Shown piece after piece: positions 37,201 to 47,932 of a stretch of DNA of 64,000 nucleotides. The stretch's first letter is position 1. The number at the start of each line of letters is the position of its first letter. The DNA comes from Aegilops tauschii subsp. strangulata. Lineage: Eukaryota; Streptophyta; Magnoliopsida; Poales; Poaceae. The DNA lies in NCBI RefSeq assembly GCF_002575655.3, contig NC_053037.3, positions 250,823,135 through 250,887,134 of the forward strand. Reading direction: 5' to 3'. The position numbers and the translations under genes are program-made. The notes under the pieces were generated by a model that worked only from the letters and a program-made list of their open reading frames with translations, did no database searches and had not been told where the DNA came from.

Positions 37201-38355
37201 CAGTTCATCCTCACTCCATTTATGCACTCGAAAAATTATAGGTCATTTCAAAGGGGTCAAGATGTCTCGTCGGTGCGATCAGCTTACCTTGAAAGTTGTA
37301 TTAACGGTCGGTCCCGCGATATTGTATCCATAAAACGGCAACAAGTTTTCCACAAAAATTCCATTGGAGCTCCATGACCCGCCAAAACAATCACAACGAA
37401 AAGTTGTGTGCGCCCGTAACCCACTCACGGGCTTCGACAACATTTCGAAGGCAAGATCCTGCTTGTAAAATTCAGTTCCGGATGATTTTATGCTTGAAGT
37501 ATACTCTTCCACCCTCTACCACCCTTCCGTGAGCTCACCTACGGACTGATATATGGACAATAACATATAGAAGAGTGCACCATCCTTCCATTACAAACTA
37601 GAAAGACTATAGGTTCAGTCATGACACAAGGAGGAGGGTCTTTGTTGCATCGGAACCCGATAATTGATGCTTTACATGGTCTATCACCCATCCCGCTACC
37701 ACCCTCACGTTTTCACTAGCAGATGCATTATTCTTGTATCATAAAGTACATAACAGTTCATCCTCATTCCATTTATGCACTTGAAAAATTATAGGTCATT
37801 CTGAATGGTGCAAGATAGCTCGTCGATGCGATCAACTTCCCTTGAAAGTTGTATTCACGGTCTGTCCGGCGATGTTGTATCCATAAAACGGCAACAATTT
37901 TGCCACAAAAACTCCGTTGGAGCTCCATGACCCGCCAAAAACAATCACAACCAAAAGTTGGACGCGCTCGTAACCCACTCGCGGGGGTCGATATCAGTTC
38001 GATGGCAAGATCTGGCTTGTAAAATTCAGCTCCGGACGATTTTATGCTTGAAGTATACTCTGCCACCCTCTACCACCCTTCTGTGAGCTCACCTACAGAC
38101 TGATATATGGACAATAACATACAGAACAATGCACCATCCTTCCATTACAAACTAGAAAGACTACAGGTTCAGTCACGACACAAGGAGGAGGCTCTTCGTT
38201 GCATCGAAACCCAAGAATTGATGTTTTACATGGTCTATCACCCATCGCGCTACCACCCTCACGTTTTCACCAGCGGATGCATTATTGTTGGATCATAAAG
38301 TACATAATAGTTCATCCTCAATCCATTTATGCGCTCGAAAAATTATAAGTCATTC
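31248..38355. repeat. Centromere-type tandem satellite, block 2 (~554-bp monomers)
   Basis: Same monomer as block 1, with phase markers at 31246, 31797, 32026, 32580, 33127, 33678, 34232, 34780, 35330, 35884, 36430, 36983, 37536 and 38090. Spacing is 546-554 except for a 229-bp remnant at 31797-32025, where about 325 bp were lost. The block stops at 38355, 266 bp into a monomer, where element C begins. Monomers of about 547 bp share a 6-8 bp deletion after atatatgga. Confidence 0.93.
32026..36982. repeat. Three-monomer higher-order repeat, ~1652 bp
   Basis: Phase markers repeat every 1652-1653 bp (32026, 33678, 35330, 36983). Within each period the second monomer carries the deletion after atatatgga and gcggtcaac-type sequence, and the third carries the short ccatggagctc variant. 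In the last copy the first monomer is a hybrid and the third is a different variant, so about 2.5 clean copies are present. Confidence 0.7.
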
Positions 38356-38565
38356 TGATAGAGGCGAGGGTGTCCCGATCTTTCGATGAAGATGATAACT
38401 ATCGATTTGGTGGAGCCGACTTTGACGATCCGACTACAAACGTGCACGACGTTGCGCCTTAGCAATCGCTAAACCAATCTCCCGAGGTTACTGACGATGC
38501 TGGAAGCACAATCAGCCTGACGACGAAGGTCTATTCCTGCACGCAATCGAAGAACAAGCAAGAAT
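38356..38565 (-). repeat. Element C 3' LTR, outer part
   Basis: Begins tgatagaggcgagggtgtcc on the plus strand and matches the corresponding end of element D's LTR (56630 onward) for about 210 bp. It is then replaced by plus-strand CRM LTR sequence at a shared atgat. Confidence 0.88.
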
Positions 38566-39249
38566 ATGATGGCATGCGCATGGGGGACAAGAACGGAGTT
38601 ACAAGTGATGATTTCAGGACATTGAAGCCACCATAATGCGTGCATGAAGCCTTGGAAGAAATATGCAAGATGCTACTTCATAACTTTCATCCAGAGGCTA
38701 TTCTAGGTGCTGCGTCACCTTATTATTGGGCCAGGCCCATGTAATTTCGAAATACTTGAGTATAGGCTGTTTTTAGAGTCCGTATGTGTGGGGAAACAAG
38801 AGATAGGGTTGGTTTCGGACCCCTTCCCCAAGGGCCACGAAATTCCCCCCTCTTCCTCCATATATACAGCCCTTAGGGCGTCGTTTAGACTTTGGGTTTT
38901 GTTTAGATTAAAAGTTCGCCATAGCTGCAACTTCGCGTGCTTCGTTTGTGTTCAATGACCAGACAAAGGCGTCACAGAACCCCACCTTGATCAATAAAGC
39001 TTTCATCTTATATTCGCAATATCTAGATTGCAATCTCAGTTTCTTGCTTGTTCTTCGTTTGCTCGTAGGAAACAGACCCTCGTGGTCAAGTTGATCGTGC
39101 TCCGGCGTGGTGAATAACCTCTCGGAGTTGGTTTAGCGATTGCTAAGGCGCGAAGTCATCGCACGTTCATAGTCGGATCGTCAAAGTCGACTTCCACCAA
39201 AGCGATATCCATCATCTCATCGAAAGACGGGACACCTTAGCCTCTATCA
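38566..39249 (+). repeat. Inverted CRM LTR fragment inside element C's LTR
   Basis: 684 bp corresponding to LTR positions ~234-917 of element E's 5' LTR, in opposite orientation to element C and ending with a correct CTATCA terminus. The first ~233 LTR bases are absent, as are about 710 bases of element C's own LTR. It is therefore not a simple solo LTR. Confidence 0.88.
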
Positions 39250-39325
39250 CCTAACAAATATGCATGTATGCAATATTTTTGGTCGTATCCAAGGTAGTCA
39301 TGTCCTCATCATCCTCCCCTTCTTG
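39250..39325 (-). repeat. Element C 3' LTR, inner end, with polypurine tract
   Basis: 39250-39311 matches the inner 62 bp of element D's LTR (57550-57611), ending cctcatca. 39312-39325 is the polypurine tract (sense CAAGAAGGGGAGGA), identical to that of element A. The translated context FQEGEDDED is shared with the integrase tail of the autonomous element. Confidence 0.85.
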
Positions 39326-39473
39326 AAAACAAAGCCGTCCTCGGCGTTGTTTAATCTGAAATCTGGCTAACAAAAGAGACAAGGTGTACACGTTGTATAT
39401 GTATATGTCATCCGTTTTTACTTCCCGTGGATTTTGCACATATAACACATGTATACATGAGTAACTTTCATAG

Positions 39474-40713
39474 TTAATAAAAATATAAAGCCAAAATATT
39501 TTCACAAGAAGTAGAAGGCATGAAAGTATTGCAACTCAGTTTACACATATAAGTGAAGCTCTTATTCATATGAAAAGATTGACAATATTCATCATTAAAC
39601 CATCCCAACATTGGTGAATAAACCTTACTTGCATCAAATTTACATGCTACCACATGCTTAAATAAGCAAACATGCAATAAGTCATTTGACACATAATCAT
39701 CACCAAGATTAGAAGTCATATCAAAATGATTAAACATTGGTTCTTTTGCATCAACAGTTAATTCATTGGGTGCACTCAAAATTGTTGGTATTTCAGTTGC
39801 TTGATCACATGACGCATTCATGACAGTAACATGATTCTCTAAAATAGGTGATGCGCTCAAATCAACAGGTAACTCAACACATGATGTATTCAAGTTAACT
39901 AGGCATGCATCATTCTCATGTAAATTTATATCATCAATACCTTTACAGTTACCTTGTCGCAAAGATGTAGCTGATGTAGGTACGGATGATGGCAATGTAC
40001 CATACTCATGAGATGATGTCGCGCTCACAATCTCAGGTGTGGCTGCTCTAGTAGGTGCAACGGTGGAGGAACCAAGCGGTGGTGATGAGCATGAACTAGA
40101 ATAATAGTTGTTGTAGTCACCCAATGCTTCCTCCTGTAACTCTCTCTCAAAGGTACAAGCACGAACGTACATACCAGTAATGCAACGAGGAATATACTGA
40201 AATCGTGCCTGAGTATCGTGGTTCAAACCACCAAAAAATCTATTCATTGTATCATCCACAGATTCTTCTATGTCACAATGATGCATATAAGATTTGAACT
40301 CTTGGTAGTAAGCATGAACAGTGTTGTTGCCTTGTTTAAATTGTTCAAATTTGCGAAGCAATTCACGGCGATAGTAAGGAGGGAAAAATTGTGGTATTAT
40401 TACATCTTTCAAATCTTTCCAAGTTGTGGGTTGGTTATCAATGTTTTTCTTACAATGCACACTCCACCAAACAGAAGCAAAACCAGTAAATGCTCTAGTG
40501 GCAGCTCGTACTCGCTCAAGTTCAGAAAAGTCATGGTGACTAAAAACTTGTTCTACTTCAAGCTCCCAAGCTAGATAAATATTCAGGATTAAATCTACCC
40601 TCAAATGACGGTAAAGAGATAACCTGACCATGTGCTTGTGTGTGTTGTCCCAACTCTCGTGATGGTGATGATGTGTCCGTCGTCCAAGAACTTCTATCTC
40701 CGGAACCTGTCAT
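39474..40713 (-). pseudogene. Gag-like gene of element C, frameshifted
   Basis: Starts MTGSGDRSSWTTD at 40713. A one-base insertion near 40581-40590 (ataaatattcagg against ataaatagcatg in D) breaks the frame after ~45 codons; the rest is open from 40631 to the stop at 39474. The body has a Ty3-type gag core (VWWSVHCKKN, FPPYYRRELL, AYYQEFKSYMHHC). The C-terminal part is serine/threonine-rich and lacks a CCHC knuckle. It is followed by ~150 non-coding bases to the polypurine tract. It is homologous in layout to CRM gag but strongly diverged. Confidence 0.85.
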
Positions 40714-41641
40714 GATTAGTAGAAACAAGAAACAAAATTCGAGAATAATGTTCCTATGAACTACTAGGATGTGGTTGTAAAGTGCTCACAGTAAAGCAAA
40801 TATCAATATCTTACAAGTTCTTACCATGCGGTAGGTGGTGACAGGCAACCAACGGTGTCAAATAACTCCGAAGATTGTGTAAAGCGATTGCCAAGGGAAC
40901 GTACGTATACACGGTGCAGAAATATGTGGAGCTGGGTTGGCTATATATGGTAGCAAAATATTAGCAATAATCAATTCAGAGATGCAATGTTGAATAAACG
41001 CTCAACGACGGTACTGTGCTGGTCCTAGGCTAGACCGGACTAGAGACGCGAGCCCAGAACACTAATTAGGTCACAGCGTAGCACAACTAGCATCAATGAA
41101 GGATACTAAGTAGCTCTGGACAGCAAGATATAAGTGAAGATCACAACGGCAGTAAAGATAATGATGAAAAACAACTGCCAAGCAGGATATACAACAACTT
41201 TCTCTCCAACTTTCCTCTTGAAAAGTTTGAGCCAATTTTCTGATAACTTTTTTCAAAGAATGCTACTAACTCAAGCTTTCCAATGCAAAAAGAATCACTC
41301 AATTCCGAATTGATATGAGGAGTCAGAGAATTCTAAAACTGGCCCGAAAAAACTGGAATAAGCTGTGTCCGCGAACTTCGGAGGGCATAAAGACCTATTT
41401 AGAAGCCGATTTTGAGGTGTCAAATAGTGAACAAGCCTCTGCAACTATTTAGATGCGGCTCGTCGCTAGCTTTTATTTGAGTACTCGTGGAGCCAAAACT
41501 GAGTTCGTATGAGGAAGTTATGCCTATTTCACTGATCAGTGCACAAAACAGATTCCAATCCGAATTCAATTACGAGATTGAGTCTAGATAGATCTGAATT
41601 TTTTTTCCTAACACTTTTTTTCCTTTTCCTTTTTTTTTCTC
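40714..41641 (-). other. 5' leader of element C, first part
   Basis: Similar to element D's leader along its length. Holds the hairpin block shared with CRM leaders (~40970-41065) and a unique ~500-bp stretch with no convincing ORF. It then enters a T-rich tract in which element E is inserted at ttctc. Confidence 0.8.
41637..41641. repeat. Target-site duplication of element E, left copy (ttctc)
   Basis: Repeated at 47887-47891. It flanks the exact LTR termini of element E, although the 3' LTR is mostly deleted. Confidence 0.9.
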
Positions 41642-42558
41642 TGATGAGGACATCAATACCATTGTTGCACCCACAACCCCTGCTGCTATACATACTGGAC
41701 CAATTACTAGAGCTCGCGCACGCCAATTAAATTACCAGGTACTTTCGTTTCTTGGTAATGATTCTAATGTTCATGAGAATATGATGCTGCCTAAATTGGA
41801 TACATTTGTTTTGCTTACAAATGAAGGGCCTAGCTTTGAGAAGGATGAACATTGGAGCAAGAACAAGCATGGAGATGATGGCATGCGCATGGGGAACAAG
41901 AACAGAGTTACAAGTGATGATTTCAGGACGTTGAAGCCACCATAATGCGTGCATGAAGCCTTGGACGAAATATACAAGATGCTACTTCATAACTTTCGTC
42001 CAGAGGCTATTCTAGGTGCTGCGTCACCTTATTATTGGGCCAGGCCCATGTAATTTCGAAATACATAAGTATAGGCTGTTTTTAGAGTCCGTATGTGTGG
42101 GGAAACAAGAGATAGGGTTGGTTTCGGACCCCTTCCTCAAGGGCCACGAAATCCCCCCCTCTTCCTCCATATATACAGCCCTTAGGGCGTCGTTTAGACT
42201 TTGGGTTTTGTTTAGATTAAAAGTTCGCCATAGCTGCAACTTCACGTACTTCGTTTGTGTTCAACGACCAAACAAAGGCGTCACAGAACTCCACCTTGAT
42301 CAATAAAGCTTTCATCTTATATTCGCAATATCTAGATTGCAATCTCAGGTTCTTGCTTGTTCTTCGTTTGCTCGCAGGAAACAGACCCTCGTGGTCAGGT
42401 TGATCGTGCTCCGGCGTGGTCGATAACCTCTCGGAGTTGCTTTAGCGATTGCTAAGGCGCGACGTCCTCGCACGTTCGTAGTCGGATCGTCAAAGTCGAC
42501 TTCCACCAAAGCGATATCCATCATCTCATCGAAAGGCGGGACACCTTTGCCTCTATCA
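41642..42558 (+). repeat. 5' LTR of element E
   Basis: 917 bp, TGATGAGGAC...CTATCA. AATAAA lies near 42301 and a TATATA near 42168-42174. Confidence 0.93.
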
Positions 42559-42560
42559 AG

Positions 42561-42578
42561 TGGTATCAGATTTCCAGG
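42561..42578 (+). other. Primer-binding site of element E
   Basis: TGGTATCAGATTTCCAGG two bases after the LTR, initiator-Met type. Confidence 0.85.
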
Positions 42579-43699
42579 TTGCTCGGTGAGATTTTACAGT
42601 TTTTCGTAGTTTAGATCGAGTCTGTTCTTCATACCTACAGTCCACGAAAAAGCCACAAAAAAAATTAGGGTTAGTTCATCATATCCGAACCAATCTGAGC
42701 CTTTGCATAATCTTTTTAGGGTTTTTGCTTTGTTGAATTTGCGGTTGCATCGTCGTGTCAAGTTGCTGGTCTTAGAGTCTAGTCTTTTAGAGTTTCGAGT
42801 TCTGGTCATAAGTTGTCACGCCGCCGCCGCACCATCATCATCGCCTTGCCATCTACCACCATTGCTTATCCGCCACCGCTCTGAATCCGTATCTATATAC
42901 CACCACCAATCCGTATCCATATACCACCACCAATCCGTATCCATATACCACCACCGATCCGTATCCATATACCACCAACGCTACCATATACCACCACCGC
43001 TGCCATATCCTATCACCATATATCCACCACCAATCCGAGTTCTTTTCATATTCGGTTGGTTTTAGAGATCCATATATTTTCCGTTTCGTGTTTCCTTGCC
43101 TGAGTAGGTCTCGAAAAAAAAAGGAGACCCCCGGGCAGTTTTTAGGCCAAAATTTCGGCAACCAAAAATATTTTTCCCTATCCTATTTTTAGGCCCCGGG
43201 TAGTGTTTTGAGACACTCGCCATTATAGTGATTTTTCGCAAAAAAAAAGGAGCGCAAAAAAAAGAGAGCGCAAAAAAAAAAGAGCGAAAAAAAAATTCCA
43301 GAGTGTGATTTTCCCTTGTTTACGTGCAGCGCCGTGATTTTGTTAGTGTTCTAGGCTCGCGTCTCTAGCACGGTCTAGCCTAGGACCAGCACAGTACCGT
43401 CGTTGAGCGTTTATTCAACTTTGCATCTCTGAATTGATTATTGCTTACCATTTTGCTACCATATTATAAGCCTTCCCAGCTCCACATAAGTCTACATCGT
43501 GCGTTTGACTCTCCCTGGTAATCGCTATATCCAAGCTTTGAGAGTTTTTGACTACAACGGTTGCCGATCACCACCTGCTGCTGGGTAAGAACTGGTAAGA
43601 ATTTGAGATTTGCTTGAAGGTTTTGTGACACACCACCATCACCACCACTTCTAGTAGTCTGCAGGATCATATTCTTTTGTGTTTCTATTGCTGCTAACC
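42579..43699 (+). other. 5' leader of element E
   Basis: Contains a 24-bp minisatellite (unit ATACCACCACCAATCCGTATCCAT, about three good copies plus degenerate ones, ~42897-43000). Short A-runs lie near 43240-43300, where element A has long T-runs on the opposite strand. The hairpin block is at ~43345-43430: CTAGGCT at 43351 pairs with AGCCTAG ending at 43383, and GTTGA at 43402 pairs with TCAAC at 43415. Confidence 0.75.
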
Positions 43700-46600
43700 A
43701 TGGCAGGTTCACAAGCCGATGAGACTGATTGGGAGAACATGACGAACAAGGAGTTGCATGATAAATTTCAGCAAATGATGAGTGGCCAGGTGGGAGATGT
43801 GCTAAACAGATTTGAAGAGGCTATGGAGAAGATAGATGCCGTGGAGAAGTCATTCGAGACAAAGCTGGATAACAAGTTTACTGAATTACTCAAGCGTCTT
43901 CCCCAACCACCACCGGCTGCACATGTCGCACCTCTACAACAACAACAACCACATCTCCAACGCCGCCTTCCAAATCAAGTGGGACGGGCACAGCGCGTTC
44001 CAATTGAGACTGGTCAAAATTCGGGTGCTGCTGCACCTACCGTTGATGCTTCTTTGGCTCCTGCTCCTGCGGCGGCTGAGGAGGATGACGATTATGAGGA
44101 TGAGGTTGATCAAAATCAGAACTACGTGCAGCCACCAGCACCACCACCAGCAGGTCGACCTCAGGTATATATTCGCAACGGTAGGCCGGCACCACCACCT
44201 CAGGTACGAGATCATGACCATCTCCCTAAACTGAAATTGAATATTCCACCATTTGAGGGTAGATATGTTCCTGATATATATCTTACTTGGGAGTTAGAAA
44301 CTGAACAACGATTTACATGTTTACAATATCCTGAGGACAGACGTGTTCCTGCTGCTGTTTGTGCTTTCACTAGCTTTGCATGTGTTTGGTGGTCTGAACA
44401 TTGTAGATTATATCCTGTTCCAGCTACTTGGGCTGCTTTGAAAACTGCTATGCGTACTCGTTGGGTTCCACCATATTATCAAGGTGAATTACTTCAAAAA
44501 TTGCAGCGTTTAAGACAAGGGAAAAATTCTGTAGAAGAATATTATCAGGAATTACAAACTGGCATGATTAGATGTGGTATTGTTGAGGAGAATGAAGCTA
44601 TGCTTGCACGTTTTATGGGTGGATTAAATAAAGAGATTCAGACCATTCTAGAGTATAAGGATTATAATAATATCACTCGTTTATTCCATCTTGCTTGTAA
44701 AGCTGAACGTGAAGTGCAGGATCGACAGCCATTGGCGCGAACTAACTTTTCTGCAGGTCGACCTTCATCATGGACACCGCGTGCATCTTCTACTTCCACT
44801 TCAGCATCACCTCCATCAGGTGCCACCTCCAGCCGTGATACAAGAAAGCAGGCACAACCACCACTCTCTGCCAAGAGCACACCTGCCGGGCCTGCGCAGA
44901 GCTCTTCTTCTTCCATGGCATCGACAGGGCACACAAGTGATATTATTTGTCGTCGTTGTAAGGGAAGAGGACATTTTGCGAGAGAATGCAAATCTCAGCG
45001 TGTCATGATTGCTACTGAGGATGGTGGGTATGAGTCCGCTAGTGACTATGATGAGGAGACTTTGGCTCTTATTACACGTGAAGAACATGGTGGAGATGAT
45101 TCTGAAAATGAGACGCAATACATGGCTCCTGAAGACGCTGACAGGTATGAATGTTTAGTTGCTCAACGTGTTTTGAGTGTGCAGGTCACCAAGCAGAGCA
45201 AAATCAGAGGCATAATTTGTTCCATACAAAGGGAGTTGTGAAGGAACGTTCTGTTCGCGTCATCATAGATGGAGGGAGCTGTAACAACTTGGCTAGCATG
45301 GAGATGGTGGAGAAGCTATCTCTCACCACAAGACCACATCCACATCCTTACTACATCCAATGGTTCAACAACATCGGCAAGGTTAAGGTAACACGTACTG
45401 TTCGTGTGCATTTTAGTATCTCTACATATGCTGATTATGTTGATTGTGATGTGGTACCCATGCAAGCATGTTCCTTATTACTAGGTAGACCATGGCAATT
45501 TGATAAAAATTCTGTACACCATGGTAGAAACAATCAGTATACTCTTGTTCATAAGGATAAAAATATTACTTCCTATGACTCCTGATTCCATTTTGAAAGA
45601 TGACATTAATAGAGCTAATAAAGCAAAACAGGAGAAAAATAAGAGTGAAAATCAGATTGTGGCAAAGGAATTTGAGCAACAAATGAAACCTAATAATAAA
45701 CCATCTAGTGTTGTTTCTGAAATTAAATTAAAAAGTGCATGTTTACTTGCCACAAAATCTGATATTGATGAACTAGATTTCAGCAAATCTGTTTGCTATG
45801 CTTTTGTGTGCAAAGAGGCATTATTTTCATTCGAGGACGTGCCTTCCTCTTTGCCCCCTGCTGTCACTAACATTTTGCAGGAGTTCGCTGACGTCTTCCC
45901 ACAAGACGTGCCACCGGGATTACCACCTATTCGAGGGATTGAGCATCAAATTGACTTAATTCCCGGTGCATCGCTACCCAACCGTGCACCATACCGTACC
46001 AATCCAGAGGAGACGAAGGAGATTATGTGTCAAGTACAGGAGCTACTCGACAAAGGTTATATACGCGAATCTCTTAGTCCTTGTGCTGTTCCTATTATAC
46101 TAGTGCCTAAAAAGGATGGTACGTCGCGTATGTGTGTTGATTGTAGAGGCATTAATAATATTACTATTCATTATCGTCATCCTATTCCTAGGCTAGATGA
46201 TATGCTTGATGAATTGAGTGGCTCTACAATATTCTCCAAAGTTGATTTGCGTAGTGGATACCATCAAATTCGTATGAAATTGGGACATGAATGGAAAACT
46301 GCATTTAAAACTAAGTTTGGTTTATATGAGTGGTTAGTCATGCCTTTTGGGTTAACTAATGCACCTAGTACTTTCATGAGGCTAATGAACGAAGTTTTAC
46401 GTGCTTTCATTGGACGATTTGTGGTAGTCTATTTTGATGATATACTGATTTATAGAAAATCTTTGGAAGAACATTTGGAACATTTACGTGCTGTTTTTAT
46501 TGCTCTACGTGATGCACGTTTGTTTGGTAACCTTGGGAAGTGCACCTTTTGCACCGACCGAGTATCTTTTCTTGGCTATGTTGTTACTCCACAGGGAATT

Positions 46601-47817
46601 GCAGTTGATAAAGCCAAGATTGAAGCTATTGAGAGTTGGCCGCAGCCCAAAACGGTCACACAAGTGCGGAGTTTTCTTGGACTCGCTGGTTTCTATAGGC
46701 GTTTTGTGAGAGATTTTAGCACCATTGCTGCACCTCTCAACGAGCTTACAAAGAAGGATGTGCCTTTTGTTTGGGGTACCGCACAGGACGAAGCCTTCAC
46801 GGTATTGAAAGATAAGTTGACACATGCTCCTTTACTCCAACTTCCTGATTTTAATAAGACTTTTGAGCTTGAATGTGATGCTAGTGGAATTGGATTAGGA
46901 GGTGTGTTATTACAAGATGGCAAACCTGTTGCATACTTTTCTGGAAAATTGAGTGGGCCTAGTCTGAATTATTCTACTTATGATAAAGAACTATATGCTC
47001 TTGTTCGGACTTTAGAAACATGGCAACATTATTTATGGCCCAAAGAATTTGTTATACATTCTGATCATGAATCTTTGAAACATATTAAAAGTCAAGCTAA
47101 ACTGAATCGTAGACATGCTAAATGGGTTGAATTCATTGAAACTTTCCCTTATGTCATTAAACACAAGAAGGGTAAAGAAAATGTTATTGCTGATGCATTG
47201 TCTCGTCGCTATACTATGCTTTCACAACTTGACTTCAAAATATTTGGTTTGGAGACCATCAAAGATCAATATGTGCATGATGCTGATTTTAAAGATGTAT
47301 TGCAGAATTGTAAAGAAGGAAGAACCTGGAACAAATTTGTCGTTAATGATGGATTTGTGTTCCGTGCTAACAAGCTATGCATTCCATCTAGCTCTCTTCG
47401 TCTTTTGTTGTCGCAGGAGGCGCATGGAGGAGGATTAATGGGACACTTTGGCGTGAAGAAGACGGAGGACGTACTTGCTACACATTTCTTTTGGCCAAAG
47501 ATGAGACGGGATGTTGAGCGTTTTGTTGCTCGCTGCACTACATGTCAAAAAGCTAAGTCACGACTCAATCCTCATGGTTTATATATGCCTTTGCCTGTAC
47601 CTAGTGTTCCTTGGGAGGATATATCTATGGACTTTGTTTTAGGTTTACCTCGAACAAAGAAGGGGAGGGATAGCATATTTGTTGTCGTGGATAGATTCTC
47701 GAAAATGGCACACTTTATACCATGTCATAAAAGCGATGATGCTGTTAATGTTGCTGATTTGTTCTTCCGTGAAATTATTCGCTTGCATGGTGTGCCAAAT
47801 ACTATTGTTTCGGATCG
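43700..47817 (+). pseudogene. Gag-pol of element E, two frameshifts and truncated integrase
   Basis: Starts MAGSQADET at 43700. A one-base deletion near 45190 and a ~5-base deletion near 45572 break the frame between gag and RT; a 12-base in-frame loss (AGDY) lies near 44090. From about 45580 the pol frame is open through RT (YFDDIL near 46435), RNase H (CDASG near 46876) and integrase to the first core D (DFVLG near 47630) and the second at SDR (~47810). The coding sequence then runs into the 3' LTR remnant. Compared with A, RT has the variant IYRKS after YFDDIL. Confidence 0.92.
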
Positions 47818-47886
47818 TCAAAGTCGACTTCCATCAAAGCGATATTCATCATCTCATCGAAAGACGGGACACCTTTGCCTCTATCA
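47810..47886 (+). repeat. Remnant of element E's 3' LTR
   Basis: 77 bp matching 42482-42558 of its own 5' LTR, ending CTATCA. tcggatcgt at 47810-47818 can belong to either side of the deletion junction. Confidence 0.88.
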
Positions 47887-47891
47887 TTCTC
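47887..47891. repeat. Target-site duplication of element E, right copy (ttctc)
   Basis: Pairs with 41637-41641. Confidence 0.9.
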
Positions 47892-47932
47892 GGACTCTTT
47901 TTTTTTTACTTCTTTCTCTGTCTTTTTTTCAG
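47892..47932 (-). other. Element C leader, T-rich remainder
   Basis: Resembles the ttctttctctgtctttttttc stretch of element D's leader (56170-56215). It ends where element F's pol sequence begins. Confidence 0.7.

Larger units (their letters stand above)
41642..47886 (+). mobile_element. CRM element E, plus strand, internally deleted
   Basis: A 5' LTR, primer site, leader, gag and pol are followed by a junction to the last 77 bp of the 3' LTR. Flanking ttctc duplications show it arrived as a complete element. The missing ~1.5-1.6 kb (end of integrase and most of the 3' LTR) was lost later, at a short homology between pol and LTR (cggatcgt). Its sequence is nearly identical to A and F. Confidence 0.9.
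38356..47932 (-). mobile_element. Non-autonomous Quinta-like element C, split by element E
   Basis: Minus-strand element with a mosaic 3' LTR, a polypurine tract and one gag-like gene, followed by a leader running to 41641 and resuming at 47887-47932. There is no protease, RT or integrase. LTR ends, polypurine tract and leader motifs match the CRM elements, so it likely depends on their proteins. It begins directly at a satellite monomer on the left. On the right its leader stops at 47932 against element F, so its primer site and 5' LTR are missing. Confidence 0.85.

Noticed and set aside
23359..38355. Dozens of similar 60-117-residue ORFs on both strands of the satellite, which might suggest a tandem gene family
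   Set aside because: They occur in several frames of the same repeated monomer, differ by frameshifts between monomers, and show no codon-like conservation, so they are by-products of repetition.
23359..38355. Possible CRISPR-like array
   Set aside because: The ~554-bp units are directly adjacent with no spacer-repeat pattern, and the surroundings are plant retrotransposons.
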